This document shows, one piece after another, positions 48,701 through 63,700 of a stretch of DNA of 64,000 bases. The position numbers and the translations under genes were made by a program. Numbering within the stretch: position 1 is the stretch's first letter; each line of letters starts with the position of its first letter. Source of the stretch: Acanthaster planci (Eukaryota; Echinodermata; Asteroidea; Valvatida; Acanthasteridae); NCBI RefSeq assembly GCF_001949145.1, contig NW_019091358.1, positions 2,530,514 through 2,594,513 on the forward strand. Reading direction: 5' to 3'. A model generated the notes under the pieces. The model was given only the letters and a program-made list of their open reading frames with translations. It was not told the DNA's origin and did not search any database.

Positions 48701-51700
48701 GCCAAGAAGGACATATTTGGTGCTAGGTGTGTATCTTGAAAGTTTGCATTTCGTGCTCTTGTGGGTTACAGTCGCATGTACAGTAGGCTACCTTACACAT
48801 GAACATGTGCAGGCTTGAACCAAATACCATACAGGTTTTACACGAGGAATGATTTCTTAACCACTTTTCACTGGACGACGTCTAAGCATGCAAGGATTTC
48901 CTGTGTGTCAAAGTGAGGAAAATGTGTAATCATGTGACATCTATACTAGGCCTACACTGAGGCTCGCACAGTTGTGTGGAGCCCACGATGGGCCACTCAA
49001 ATCTTCAGTATTGTAGTTGAGACCATCACAAGACCAGACACAAGACAGTGCACAAGACCATGCATAAGACCAGACTCAAAACCATGCACAAGACTGGACA
49101 CAAGATTAGACACAAGACCAGACACAAGACCATTCACAAGACCAGACACAAGACCAGACATAAGACCAGACACAAAACCATGCACAAGACCACTCACAAG
49201 ACCAATCACAAGACCATGCACAAGACCATTCACAAGACCAGACACAAGAAAGTGCACAAGACTGGACACAAGATTAGACACAAGACCAGACACAAGGCCA
49301 GACACAAGACAGTGCACAAGACCAGACATAAGACCAGACACAAGACCATGCACAAGACCAGCCTCAAGAGCAGACATAAGATCAGACATAAGACCAGACA
49401 CAAGACCAGTCACAAAACCACACACAAGACCAGACACAAGACCATGCTCAAGACGAGACATAAGACCATGCACAAGACCAGACACACGACTCATGACAAG
49501 ACCATTCACTAGTACAGGGTGAGGTGAACAGTGACAAAGGAATGCTTTAGTTGCATTTCATTTGAATAGCTTGTGACTTGAATTCAGACAGGAGGTCTTG
49601 TGTTGGTCTTGTGCTGTTCTTGTGAAGGTCTTATGTGGTCTCGACTACAACACTGTAAACCTTGGAGTTTCAAAAAAAAAAGTGATGATGCTGTTAAAAG
49701 TGCTGCACAAATCTTGAGCAAATGACCACCATTAGTCCGCATTTGTGAAGTCCAGCTTTGTAAAGGACCTTGGTTTCTAGTGGTATCCTGTCGATTTTAA
49801 AAAGTGGTTTTTTGGGGGTCAAAAATAATACCTCATCTGAGGCGAGTATGACGACGAATAATACCATATATGCAAGTGATTAATATGATTTATGAGCCGA
49901 CAGCATAAACCAATCAGTGCACGTTCTTTAGTGCTTTGTCTGTATCTCTTTTACTGGTACAAAGGCACTTAACTACAGCCACAGGCAAGCCCAAGCATAA
50001 CTTCCATGTAGTTCAACCATTGGTTGATTGCTTTTTTACAAATTAACCTGCAGTGCAACATCATCCCACTCAAATATGCCTTGTCAATCTCTTTTTTCCT
50101 AAATTTTGTTGTCATTCGCATTTGGTTTTCGGTCGCTGCACTCCCTGCATTGAACATTTCTGTCATCGTGTGCAATCATTTCCAGGTCATAGGTTTCCAC
50201 TCTAGTCAGTCATGAATAAGGTTGTGGATAACCAGTGATGTGGCCAAGCCCAGGGCCCTGGTTTAACAATGGTGGACTAGATAGTTCAGGCATCCACCAC
50301 TTAAGTGACATCAATTGTACTGCACAGTAGCTTTAACTATCATCACTCAAACTTGTCCCACAGTGCTGCAGTACTCATGTGTACAGTATATACTTGTATT
50401 CAATCATACACTTTTCCCTATACTTGCATAAATACATCACACTTGTGGGAATGAAGTCTACTACATGTGCATGTATAGCCAGCTACTGTGGAATGTTTTA
50501 TTGCAACAACATAAACAATAAATGCACTTTTTTTCAATGCCCTTTTCTGCACCTGTTTTTGATTTGTTTTTGTTTTGTTTCAGTGACCCATATGTTAAAA
50601 TCAGGCTATACAGGGGCGATGCGGACGATGGAGAAATCGCATGCGTACAGACAAAAACTATTAAAAGGGTGAGTGATCTACTTATTTTTCTTTTTCTTTT
50701 TTAAGTTTGCCTTTTTCACTTCCATCTTGTAAAGTTAGGATAGCCCTTAAAACCAGGCTTTCTGTGGAAAAAAAAGAATGTTTTTTCTCTCCAGTGAATA
50801 GACCTGACATTTCACATTTTCCCAAAAGTTTTACCCAAGATCACTCTAGGGTTACGCCATTAGTTGGGTGAGTGAGGGAACAGGAAACATGAGTATTTTG
50901 GGCCCAACCAGTGCAGGACTTTAATTACAAAGTTACAAATTTACATTCATGTATTTTCATGGCTACTGCATCAATACTTAGCCTAGGGGCAGTTTACTGT
51001 AGCAGGCAAGAGTGCACAAAATGACAAACCCTGTTTTAGGAGAAAATCAGCCCAAGTTTGTCAAGCTGGTGTCAAGCATGTAATATTCTTTAAGCAGGGT
51101 ACTTATAAATGCAGATACCTGTACAGTGTACATGTACCTGTACACTGCTAGAGCCAATTGTGTGTCGAATAAAAACCACAGTGCATTTGCTGCACTGGAT
51201 TTTGTTATCGCCTGTCCCACTAATCTGGGACAGGTACGGTACGTCTTACATGTATGGCATATCCTGGAATTCTTTGTTACTGGTATGTCGCACAACAAAT
51301 TCCTGTTGTCTGTGTCAGGTCAGTGCTTAAGCTGAGGTTGCTAGATGGTGCACTGGCCTCCAAAATGTGCCACCTTGTTCAGGAAACAAATGGTGTAAAA
51401 AGACTGTCAGATCCACTCGCACAAGCAACAGTAATAGCTGTACCGGTCCAGTGTACATGAAGTTCTAGTAGCTGGACATCCTCAACTGTGCACAAATCTC
51501 CCATAATACCATTGCATTTTCAAGGATTGGGCACATGTCCATCTATAGGAAGAGATCAGTCCAGATAAATGTACATGTAGCTTTCTTTCTTTACACGTAC
51601 CCTGTAAAATTTCCTGTAACAGCAGGAACTGGCGGGATTAGACATTTTGATGGAGGATATCAAACTACATTGTAGGGAGTAAATATGGGTAATTCCAGAA

Positions 51701-54700
51701 ATTAGGGTTCCAAAAGTGTGACATTTTTGTGTCCTCATTACATCTGTCCTTTGTTATTTGACATGGAGGTATCACCGGAATTGATTTCAAACTATTACCA
51801 TTTGCTTGGCAGGTAATTTGCATTAATTCATTACTCTTGGAAATTACTTATGTAAATTTGTATGTGACATCATTGATTTGGCATAACATTCAGGGGTCTG
51901 TGTGTGAATGAAACAGAGTTTTTTAATTTCAACATGTACTATGTCGATATACACGTGTCGCATCAATCCTCCATGGCGCCACGCGCGCCATTTACAAGCT
52001 TATTGCATACACGCCTGGCTGGTGCCCTAGAGCGACATGTAGGACCCTGTACACATTTGTGTCATCCCGGTATCATACAGCAGTGTGGCATCTTCAGGTT
52101 GGCATGAGACTTGATGCCAAGTCGATCATTGATTAGGTTTTGTTCTCCACGCGCATGATCACTGCGATCCACACAGTATTTCTTATGTTCATGTACATGT
52201 ACATACCTTTACTTAACGCAAGGGGATGTTGTCGTCTTGCCGCCCATCTTGCAAATGATCGACCATCCAATTAGATAAGTTACTGGCCAGTTTTGTTACT
52301 GATATGAGGGTTTCGCCTGAAGTTCACAGACAAAACACAATTACAATGTACCAGTGGCTAACAACTTGTCATTATTATTGGCACCCCAGGAGCAGCAATG
52401 CAAAAATTGCCCTTTAGTTCACTGGTGGGATGTTGCAGATGGGGAAACCAACCAAAAGTGCTTTCCAACTGATTCACAGTGAAGCCATTGTAATGTAAAA
52501 GCCAGATCTAAATATGCACGTACACATGTAAGGGATAAAGTATAGCATAAATCACATTGAGAGGTGTTCTCTGACCGTACATTGGTTAGCACCTGATCCA
52601 AGGAGGGTTTTTTGGTTTGTTTTTGTTAGCCCGTTTTGAAAACAAGGTGTTGACATTTGCCTTGAAGTACGGTAGCAAACACAGTATCCAAGTTAAGCTT
52701 TTTTTTCTTTTTACGGATGGTTGACCCTAGCAAGGTGTCCGGAACAGGTTGTCCAAGAGGTGCACTGTACAACCTACATGTACATGTACATGTACAAGCA
52801 GATTATGAAATCAAACAGATTTACATGTACATGTAATAGGCATTGACTCCTGTACATGTTGCACAAGGGAGGGCAATACACACCAGTGATGGACAAAAAG
52901 TTCATTGGCCCTGGCTTTGATTTATACTGTACATTTGGAAGGAGGATGTATCATAGACAAGTGATACTGCGTTGATAGATTGGTACTGATTCAGATATGA
53001 TTTGACTGGATGATCTAACCAGTATATTTATCTGTTCATAGTTACCACCTTGTCAACAGTTAAGTGCAGTATGTGTGGGTAGGCCATCCCTGCGCTAAGA
53101 GGAAACCTATTTGTTTGGAACGGTAGAAACGTTTGGAACCCGTAGAATTATGGGGCCCCATGTGGACCTGTTTTGGGTCCACATAAGTCATACCTGGTAA
53201 CAAGTAGTTGTGTACATGTACCGTGTACCAGTGCATTACGTAAGCACTGCAGTTATGTGCATTTGTACACAGTTGTCTATGCCCTGGCCTCAGTGGGACA
53301 TTTGCAAGTTTCTTCTAAGTCCATGCTTCTTACTCGTTTGTGAAGTGTGAAGGAAAAGATTTTAAAAAGTTTGGTTTTGGTTTTCCTTTTCATCTACGTT
53401 TTTGTTTATGGTTGTGAATTGATTTTCTTGGGGGGGGATTATGTCTTTGAGTTTTTAATAGCTGTACATTTATGTGTTTTTATGTTCCGTACGTGTTCAT
53501 GTTCATGTACAAGAAGGGTGCATACATGTAGGTGTAACTTTTTCAAGTTTGAACCATGTGACTCTTTTTGTAAAACAAATTCATTAACCCTAACCCCATT
53601 CCTCCACTTTGCAGAAAAGGATTTTGGAAGATTTGGGAGGGTTAGGGTTAACCAATTACCAGAAGAAGTTATTTAGAAATGATCCCAAAAATTGTTGAGG
53701 CATATACATGTGCATACATTTCCCATCAAAAACTGTTTACTTTTGGATATACGTGGAGTGTGTACATGTACATGTATAACAGGGTGCTGTACTAATGCTG
53801 AGAATCTTGAAGACAGTGTTTGTTGAGTAGTGTTTTCACCGAGGGGTTAAAATCACTCTGTTTAAATGGTTTGGGCATTTCTGGGAGGGGGGTAGACATA
53901 AAGGCTTAAATACAAAAAGAACCCTATATTAAAACCAAGTTGTTTTAACTTTGAAGTACACGTACATACATGTACATGTAGGACTTCTTTTATCTGTTGA
54001 AGGCACTGACCTGTGCATATACATGTACTGGTTCGTGCAGATGTGAACTTTGAGGCCCCATTATATTCATGCTTTTAGTTACATATGACATCAGCAGAGA
54101 TCGTAAATTAACAACAGTACGGTAGCTACTAGTACAAAACTACGTGCAAACTTAACCTTTGCTTGGGCATGGCTGCGAGACAGAAAAACTGTGCAGGTGT
54201 AATGTACGTGTAGATCACAAGACATCAACTCTTGCATAATTGATATAAATCACACAGTATCATTTCAGTTGACAATTTGCATGTAATACATGTATCTTAT
54301 GCACTCATGAGGTGATAGAAGTTTACTTTTGATGCATGCAAATTGCAGGTCAGTTTACATTCAGGGTTCAGGGGCGAGATTTCTCAGCTTTTTAGCTGAT
54401 TTCAGCTTTTTTTTTGTTTTGGATTTTAGCTTCTTTTTTTTCTCACTGGCTGTGAACAAAAGTATAGGAGATTTTCACAGTTCAGCTTCTTTATGCCTTT
54501 TTTCAGCTGTTTTCAGCTATTTTTATCATTGGCCAATCTCACCCCCTGAGGGTTTTTAATAACATCATCCACACTGAGCTGGCTGGACCAAGTGAGAGTG
54601 TAGTTTTCCTGAGAAAACAAGGCTCCTAAGTTCTGCACTTCATTGGTTCACAAACGACTATGAAATGTACATTTGTATGCACTGCGGTTGCATTGTTACC

Positions 54701-57700
54701 AAAAATGAATACTCCCCACCAACGTGGCTCTTTTCAACCAGTGAGGGCGTGCTTCTGCTCAAGGCAGATTGGGAAGCCATGTGCTGTGAAATATTTTGCT
54801 CCATATACAGTAATTTAACTGGTATGCATGCATGCAAGCGTAAGTACACCATGTACATGGATACATGTGAACATGCACGTAAGGACCCTCTATTTGATAT
54901 TTGAGGCCAATCTGGATGCATCCTCTTCAGCATTCTGGCAAATGTACATGTACAAAAAGTAACCTACCGGTAAGCATTACTTGCTGTAAAGTATAATACT
55001 CCTAGTTAACATACCGTACATGCGTACAGTACATGTAACATTCAGCATGTTTTACAGAGAAAAACATGCTCCTTTTATCCATTTCTCCTCAGTTTTAGGT
55101 TTAGTAAATTTAACATACATGTAGATTTTGCTTGGGCCCTCATTTTTATCACTTTTTTCTTTATTTTTCTATTTTTCTTTCTCATCCTCTTTGACTTTTT
55201 TACCTTTGGAGAGGTCATAAATACTGTGATGTACATGTACTGTATGCTTTCTCTTCATCAAGGGAGCCTTGTGGGATATATCAGACCAGGTGCAGTGAAC
55301 TGGGGAAGTTTGATATACATGTACACATGTACATGTAGATACGAACATGTAAAAAATATGACAATGTTTACATTTACTTTCAACCCACTCTCTCCACTTC
55401 TTAAATTCCCATTTATTTTGTCACCAAAAAACTGGTTTTACATAAACCTCCTTTTCGTGCTTTATGCTGCAAAAAGTTTTTCCACAAATATGAACAAAAT
55501 GGTTCTACAATACGTGTATACATGTACATGTACTTCTCTATGTGCTCTTTTTATGATGTAAACTTAACAGGCTAATTATTTGAGAAGCCATGAGATTTAC
55601 TCCATTTGAAGTCATCAGACCATAGGCAAATTACCAGGTGTTCCCCACCTTCACGGAATGACCCCTGTATTACAGCATCTCTCCTCCCCAATCCCCCCTT
55701 GTTTTTCTCCTATCAAAGGCCTACACACAGTGATGCTGTGCCAAGCAATCAACAGGATGCAGTGTTGTACAACCAAACTGCCAAGTATCGTCAAGTTGCG
55801 CGTGTCTCCTCAAAAAAAAAAAAATCCCAAATGGTGAACACTGCTATTGAACTTGCACAGTGGTGCCGTCTAGAACAGGGATTGTCCTGTAATGAGCTCA
55901 CAGATCCATGCAGGGCGGCGGCGTTTGCATTCACCTGACTGAGCCTCCTTCCTCGCCCCCATACCGCTATAAGTATTCACAGCCCTATGTCATTTAACCT
56001 TGAACTAAATTTACATGTACATGTGTGCAAATCTACTTTATGTGAAGCAGTGTTGCATAGACAGTACAATACACTTCAGAGTTATTTTGCAAAAAACCAT
56101 GCCTGTTAGGTCGTCATGGTAGTACAGAGCACTATTACACTCTACCCTATGTACATGTACTAGTACATGTATGTTTTCAGATTACCAGCCGAATAGCATC
56201 AAAAGATGATACTCTTACATGTTCAGTTTCTTTCCTTTTTTCTTCATATTTGAGCGTGGTCTTTCCATTATCTAGTGTGATATACATGTATTTATTCTGA
56301 TCACGGAATTGATGTTTTGTTAATGTTAATTTATTTTGTCTTTCCTGACTCTTTTTGTGTTTGTTTTGATTTTCTACGTGATATGTACATGTATAATTTT
56401 AGTGTTCTGTTTTGTGCCCCTTGTTTGATGTTTATATCTTTACACCCCAATTTTAGACTTTTTGGTACTTCCGTTTTTTATTACAATATACGAAGTATGT
56501 TTGTTTTTTATCAATAAGATGGAACTAGTACAAGTGCAGTTCAACCTTTGGGTTGCTATTCTGTTCTGGACAGTTTATTTTAATAATAATAAACCAATAA
56601 TAATAATGATAATAAAGTTTGCGAACATGTACATACATGTACATGTGCGTGTGCATGTACATGTACCTCCATGGTACACATTTATATGTATGTACATTTG
56701 TACATGTATGCATACATTGCACATTCAATTAATATTCTTTTTTTTTTGTGAGGGAATGCTGCATAAATTAACAAATTTACCCCCTGTCCAAAATTAGTAT
56801 TGCAGCATCTTGCACATTTCTTGTGCTGACAAGCTAGATTCTCAACAGCTATGGTACCAGTAATGTTAACCCTCCTCTGCAAAGGTGCATTCTTGGCACA
56901 TTTGTCCTATCAGTCAAAATCAGTCAAATGACATATATGTGGGGTATATGTCTATGTGCTGTAGAGGGAGAAGTGGAAGGAATTTTTGACTGTCTGTGTC
57001 TGTCACAGCAAAAGGAGGGTTGAAATTCATGTTGAAGAGTCGGTCTGATTTGCTTTCTGAATGCAGCCAATTCAATGCAAATTGAATGACAGGGACCAGT
57101 GGCACTGTAGCACACGGTACATGCCAGCTTACTCTGTAAGCACAGTGCTTGTGTCTACTGTCTTGTGCGCAACATAATATGCCACATATCCGTCATTATG
57201 CTGTGCATCCAATTTATCTGATGTCTCACTGTCACTTTATGGTGTACAGTACATGAAAAAGAAAGTTTCTCGGGTACTACGATTTTTTTTTTCTAATATA
57301 TACATACATGCACATAAGTCCATGTACATTATACATGTACATGTATGTACCGGGAAATGTTCTGCCAGGCTGCATGTACATGTACAGTACATGTACATTA
57401 GGTCATCTCAGGTCCTGTCATTATGAGGAACTCCACATATCACAAATATGCACTCTGTGCTGCCAGCTTGGGCAGGCTACATGTACATGTGTACATGTAC
57501 GTATACATGTATAAGTCTAATCCTATTTCCACATTCATCATTTCACAAAGCGCAGATATTCTTACTGTATGTACATGTACGTGTACTGGTTCATGTTACC
57601 ATGGGGAAAATAAGAACAAAAGCACCTGCTTACGGGATATTGCACCTGTACATCACTAATGGTGGAAGAGGCGATCTGTGAAAGATTTGACTTTCATGTA

Positions 57701-60700
57701 TTACATGTACAATACATGTACATACATGTGCATGTTTGCACAGGGTATGATGCATGGTCTAGCTGGGGCTGGCACAGCATAATTCAGTGGGTGAACAGGA
57801 ACATTGTTAATGTGACAGGTTTGACGGCTCACTGCTGAGCCTTGGCAGGCTGCGTGCCAGAAATGCTTCTATCAAAATGGGTCTATCAGTATACCCACAT
57901 AAGGAAGCTTGTCTTGTGTCATTTGTCAGCAATCCCATTGGGAGGTACCCGGTACTTGTTCATGTACATGTATGTACTGTACTATTCTAACTGCTGTACA
58001 TGTAAATAAATTGTGTAAATTTGCCGTGGGCCACGGTCCATGTGCAATGCACTCATATCGCACATGTACTCCGTCTGGTGAAAGTAAAACCTACATATAT
58101 GTAAGAAATTAATACACTGTATTTGTAACTTTAACTCCTATTTTTTGTTTCCATTTGAGATCAAAGTCATGTCTTTAACCTTGACTACATGTACATGTAG
58201 TTGGTTTATACTCATGTACGTGTCCATTGGCAAGTCAGGTTACCAGACTGTGGATTGTGAAATATTTTTGTCTGAAATTTGGGTCTTAATTGTCTCTCTT
58301 AGGTTCTTTGGTATTTGTTGTGCATAATTACTTGTACCGGTACATTGTAGGCGTATGGTACAAGTCGGGCATGTACATGTACATATCAGTCATGTCAGTA
58401 GGTACAATCTGACAATGTACATGTAGCATATAAGACTTAAAGGTTTTCATGGTGAAAGAGCTGTATGAGTAAAAAAACAATTGCGGTTACACCATGGATC
58501 AGTCTCTTTCTTGAGTATGTGTGGTTCTGAGAAGAACCGTCGTCGAGTTATTCCCCGGTTCTTCTCAGATTACAGTGTACTGTTAGAAACATCGAGTTAT
58601 TCCCTGGTTCTTCTCAGAACCACACGTACTCAAGAAAGAGATTGATCCATGGTGTAACCGCAATCATTTTTTACTCATACAATGTACATGTAGCATGTAA
58701 GCAGAGTACAGAAACACAAATTTGTGGCACTATGCAAATTCTGAACTTTACATTTCAGCCATGATGAATTTTATTTCAGCTACCATGTACTTCATGATGC
58801 AATAGCATGACTGCTGATTACTTTGAAGTTTACAGGTACATGTTTGAACAGGCTTCGCTTCATTTACAAGGAAGATGCATGCTAACATTTAGAATTGATA
58901 GCATGCATGTAATGGGGCTTTCCAGTGAGTCGTTTTCACTTTACCCCTAATTTGTTGAGCACTGTACCTGTGCATTTTGTAAATTATGTATGAAATTGAA
59001 ATATGACTTCTTAATCAGTAGTAATTAATTTTCATTTTCAAAGGAAAAGCTCCATATAGAGCAAGATAAGACATTGATAGAGAGACTTTGGTCAAACTGC
59101 ACATTGTACACAAACCTCCCCCAGCCGGTGCTTTATACATGAACCCTACATGTACACACAGACCACAGCTATTTTTGGCAACATAAACAGTACATGTAGG
59201 GTACATGTACACTGTACATACACACATGTATGTATTCCTCATGTACATGTATAAGTGCACAGTAAACTACATGTACATACAACATACATACATGTATACA
59301 CATTATTGTTCAGTAGTAATTAGGACAAACACTTGTCTGAGTTAGTACAGGGAACATGTACCGGTAAAAAAATAATTTAGTTGGGACTGAAAAAGCTGGG
59401 GTGATAGGGGAAAATCCCCTAATTTGCATAAGAAAAGAAGTGTACCCTTAACCATAGAGCTACAAACCTACTGTATGCCTTAACACAGTGAAGACCGTCG
59501 CACACATGCGCTTGTACATGGTGCCTTATGGGATACCGGAACAATGGAAGGTAACCCACAAAGCCAGTTTTGATCCTTGTGGGGTACTAAAGTGGTACCC
59601 CACAAGAATTTCACGAAATCGATACTATACATTTCATATTTATTCGAAAAAGAGGAATTTTCAAGTGCCATTCATCTGTTGCAAATTGAAGTGTTTTATA
59701 TAAGGGACATACGGTCGAAATTTCAACCCAGGAAACTGAATTTGGTTGAAATGGCAGTGATTTGAAATTTTTCCGTGTTTTGTGGCAGTTTTGTACACGA
59801 GAACAAAGGAAGTACCCCACAAGTATACACATGTAAGGGTGTGTGTGTACACGTACAGTGTATACAATGTTGAAATCAGCTACTCGTATGGTTGAAATTG
59901 ACATTACTGCATGCATTTTACATTGTACATGCACAGTTACTTGTAGATTTTTTGGCCAGAATGGTAACACACAATACATCTATAGATGGTAATACGTAGT
60001 TTCATCCATGGCCTCCTTTTTTTTTTGAAGAAGAAGATGATACAGCTAACACTGTATGGAGGGTTTACATGGCTGCCATGTTGTAGGCCAGTGCTTTTGT
60101 TCCACTGGATATACACTCTACATAAAGGAGGTTTCCCTGTACAGTCCAGTGTAAGTCCTTATAATTCGGAAGTTGCGCGACCAGCGTGCCACACGAACTG
60201 CGGTCAGAAAAATTTAACCTGTACCATTTTGACCCGGTAGCTATTCTCTCCCCATTTATATGCAAATATTTTTTTCCAACCGAGCCGTTAATAGGTTAGA
60301 AGGGGTCAAAGATAGACTTTTGAACTGCCATAGGGTTTACACAAACCGGGAAGTGTGCCGCAGAGTATGATGTCATTTTCTTGCCCGCTGATTGGACAAA
60401 ATACGTCATCTCATAAATAATCATGATATGCCACATTTGGGATTCGCTGGGACTGCCGTAGGATGGCTGCCAAGTAAGGCCTCTCTCAGGATTGGTTCAA
60501 AGCAATATGTCGTGCAACACACAACATGTGGACCCAATTTGTATATGTGCCACTAAGCAATTTGCACCAGAATTTGTTCAGTCCTGTAACAGGGAACACA
60601 AGCAATTTACTTCTGCATGGAAGCCAGTGCAGATTTACGGCAGTTTCTCAATTTATGAACCAGTGTGCGAGAACTGGTTCACAAGTCTTTGATGTCATGT

Positions 60701-63700
60701 GTTTTTTGTGCATTATATAAGATTTTGTTCCTCGCTGCGAAGGGGTCTGTTTTGTACGCCTGAGTTATGCAAATGGTAGAGGTCAGTTCATGTGACTTCC
60801 GGAAAACTGATTATGTATTTGCCTTGGTTATTTTCAGACACTGAATCCAAAATGGTTTGAAGAGTTTGTCTTCAGAGTAAGTATGTGGCAAATTTCTTTT
60901 GCTTTATTCTTGTTTCACACTGGAACATGTACTCTATTTGGAAGTTGAGATGCATTTAACTTGCAGTTTTTTTATCTGAAAGTTCAAAATTGCACAACAT
61001 GGTGAATTGGAAACTCCAAAGACAAATTTTCACTTGCCCTGCTTTAAAGAACACGTAGGTGGACTGGTTCAGTCCCCATGCTAACTACCGTATAATTACA
61101 TGTATGTGTCACCCCTCCTGCTGAAAAACTGGCACATTGTATGGCTAGTGTATGTAAGCTCGGCTGTGTCAACAAAAGATCATATATGTATAATGTATGT
61201 TATTGCAGAGTGTGGGATTGTTGTTATTGCAGTCAGACTTCAGACCGTCTTTGTCTAAGATATAATAAATATGGTGGTCTGCACATGACACCTTATCTTA
61301 CCCCGCACCTTGATAAAATGGCAGACTAAAAGCTGTTGTTGCCCACGCAAGCACCCTTTGCATTTTACTCACCCTGTATCAATGACGTAGGGATGTTGTC
61401 ATTATGATATCGTCAATTGTCCTATGAATATTACCGGTATCTGCTTTGTTTTCAGGTGAACCCCAGGGATAATCGCCTGTTATTTGAAGTCTTTGATGAG
61501 AACCGGCTGGTGAGTAGTAGGGTGTAGTACGTGAATGTACCGGTACTTTGCTGGGTGCGCAGGTACATGTGCTTTGAACAGTTGACTGTGAGTTTCTTGG
61601 TAGGCATCGTAGTATTCTAATTGGTAGACAGTTAGAGTACTTCATTATATATAACAGGTTTTGCGCNTCCTGCTTACTAGTGCACTTGTAAGCCACAGGT
61701 TGGGGGTTCGAATCCAACCTGAGGTCATGGTGGGCAAGGCACTTTGTCACTCATTGCCTCACTCCACCCAGGAGTAATTGGGTACCTGTGAGGGCAGCGA
61801 TGGTTATTGTGGTTGATTTAGCTGCTTTGCGCCAAAATGGTAGCATTGAGCTGTATACTCCCCAGGGAGCTGAGATGGTATTTGGAATGTTTCATGGGCC
61901 CAGTGAGCAGGGGTAATAATAATGGAAAGCGGTTTGATCTGAGTTAGCTAAAGGCACTATGTATAAAAACTGTTATTCTGTAGTGGGGGATAAGTGTTTA
62001 CAAAAACCTGGAATAGAGTGACAGTCTATTAAATACCTGTACAGTGCCCTGTGTCATCTTTTGCCAATGAGAAGCGGGGAAGTATTTGTTGCAACATTTG
62101 CTTCTGTCATAAGGGGTATTTAAGGGAAACTGAGCACTTGATGGAATGATGATATGTGTACACACTAGCACATGTACAAATATGGAATCAGTGTGAAGAT
62201 ACTTCACCATTGTTGAGGTACAGTCTTGCCGTGTTTTACCTGTGGGGCCATGTTTACTTTTGTTTTCCTTCCTAAGTCAGTATAAGTGGCTGTCATGCTG
62301 ACCACCCAAGCAACTTGGTCAGTGCGGTGCAGGTTAGCAAGTGGCTGATTCGTAATACGCTGAACTGGTACCTTGCTAAATGACCATGTGTATTTCAAAA
62401 TGCCCTCACACATCATGGCAACTCACAGTAGTCTTTGGCCTCTTGTTGTACGTCGCGATTAAGGATGGGAATCTTGATTTATTTCGGTGAATGTTTAGCA
62501 AAACGTTAGCACATCCGTGAAATGGTTAAGCCAGCACGCCAGTCGCAGGTAGCCGAAAGATCCCAGGGTACACTGTACCCGTGCTTTTTATTGTATCAGC
62601 CTTATATCCGTTTGCCTGTAGATACGTACATCCAGCCTGTATTTGCACATACTCATGCTGTGACAATGCTGCGTTTCTTTCACAGACTCGAGATGACTTC
62701 CTGGGTATGGTGGATATTCCCCTTGCAAATATTCCAGTAAGTGACATAATCACGATTTACTCTAATTTATAAAAATGACCATTATGGAATTGTAGCTAAT
62801 TGGCCACCCCTCCCCCCCGCCAAAATAATTCTGTAGCCTAGTAAAATTGTTACTGAGCTTGCGAAATTAATGCAAGCCCTTTGGGTAGATTTCTCACTGC
62901 ATTGGGGGATGTAAGTCTCCCTACAGTGGTCTGGTTTCAGGCTCCCCCCTCCCACATTGTAGACTACGTAACTGACTGCACCAGACACATTATTTTTACC
63001 TGCATGCCTGAAACTTGACCGTTGTCATCTGTGTTAGAAGACGATGGTAGGGTTGCTGCAGTGCCCTGTCCTCGGATCCATCACAGGCCTTCAGAAGTCT
63101 ATCATCAGTCTTCCATTTTCTCTGTCTCTGTTCTTGCCCTGTCAATACGGGCGATTCACAATGATTCGCCTCCAGTGCGCGAAATCTGTCTACCCATTCC
63201 AAAACAGGCATTGGATCGACAGATTAAGCGCGTTATGATTTGCCCGTGCGTTGCAAACTCTTGGAGGCACGCTATTGTGAAACGCCTGTATCATGACCAG
63301 ACTGAAGGTATAATTCACAGTGATTCCTTTGAACAGGACAACCAGCCTGTGAAACTTACTGGGGTGAAGAACATTTTCACGACCTATTTGGGCTGCCTCT
63401 TCAGCTGGAAGTGGTTGTCGGGAAAGGTTCAGTGGTTGAAGAGACACTGAGATTGCCCCTTCATTTGTGCCTCTGAGCACCAGAGGGTAGCATGGGAGAG
63501 CTGTAGTTGCCCATTTTTACGTTGAGGAATTTTCCTGTGGTTGGGTTGTAGATTTCCAGTTGTCTTCTTTCAGTGGTTCTATCGAAGTTAAACTCACTTG
63601 GATGTCTCAGAATTGTGGTTGACTGGAGTGCAACTCCCTTCGAGTCTTCTTGATAATTCCCGTCTGCTTATACCACACGGTACCTCCACCTTCTTACAAC

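Larger units (their letters stand above)
50300..59300. repeat. ACATGTAC-dense intron DNA
   Basis: The self-complementary words TACATGTA and GTACATGTAC occur singly or as short tandems dozens of times, mainly in NEDD4 intron 3 (for example 52776-52797, 53763-53774, 56626-56664, 57331-57347, 57369-57400). The left half of the window has only a few. Apart from the elements listed separately, nothing else is recognised in this interval. Confidence 0.85.

Noticed and set aside
48974-49522. Long open frames on both strands (182, 170 and 154 codons) over the 12-bp satellite
   Set aside because: A 12-bp unit without stops keeps frames open automatically. The predicted proteins are simple repeats and there is no gene context.
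53585-53655. Telomere-like GGGTTAGGGTTA
   Set aside because: Only one or two units are present with no array.
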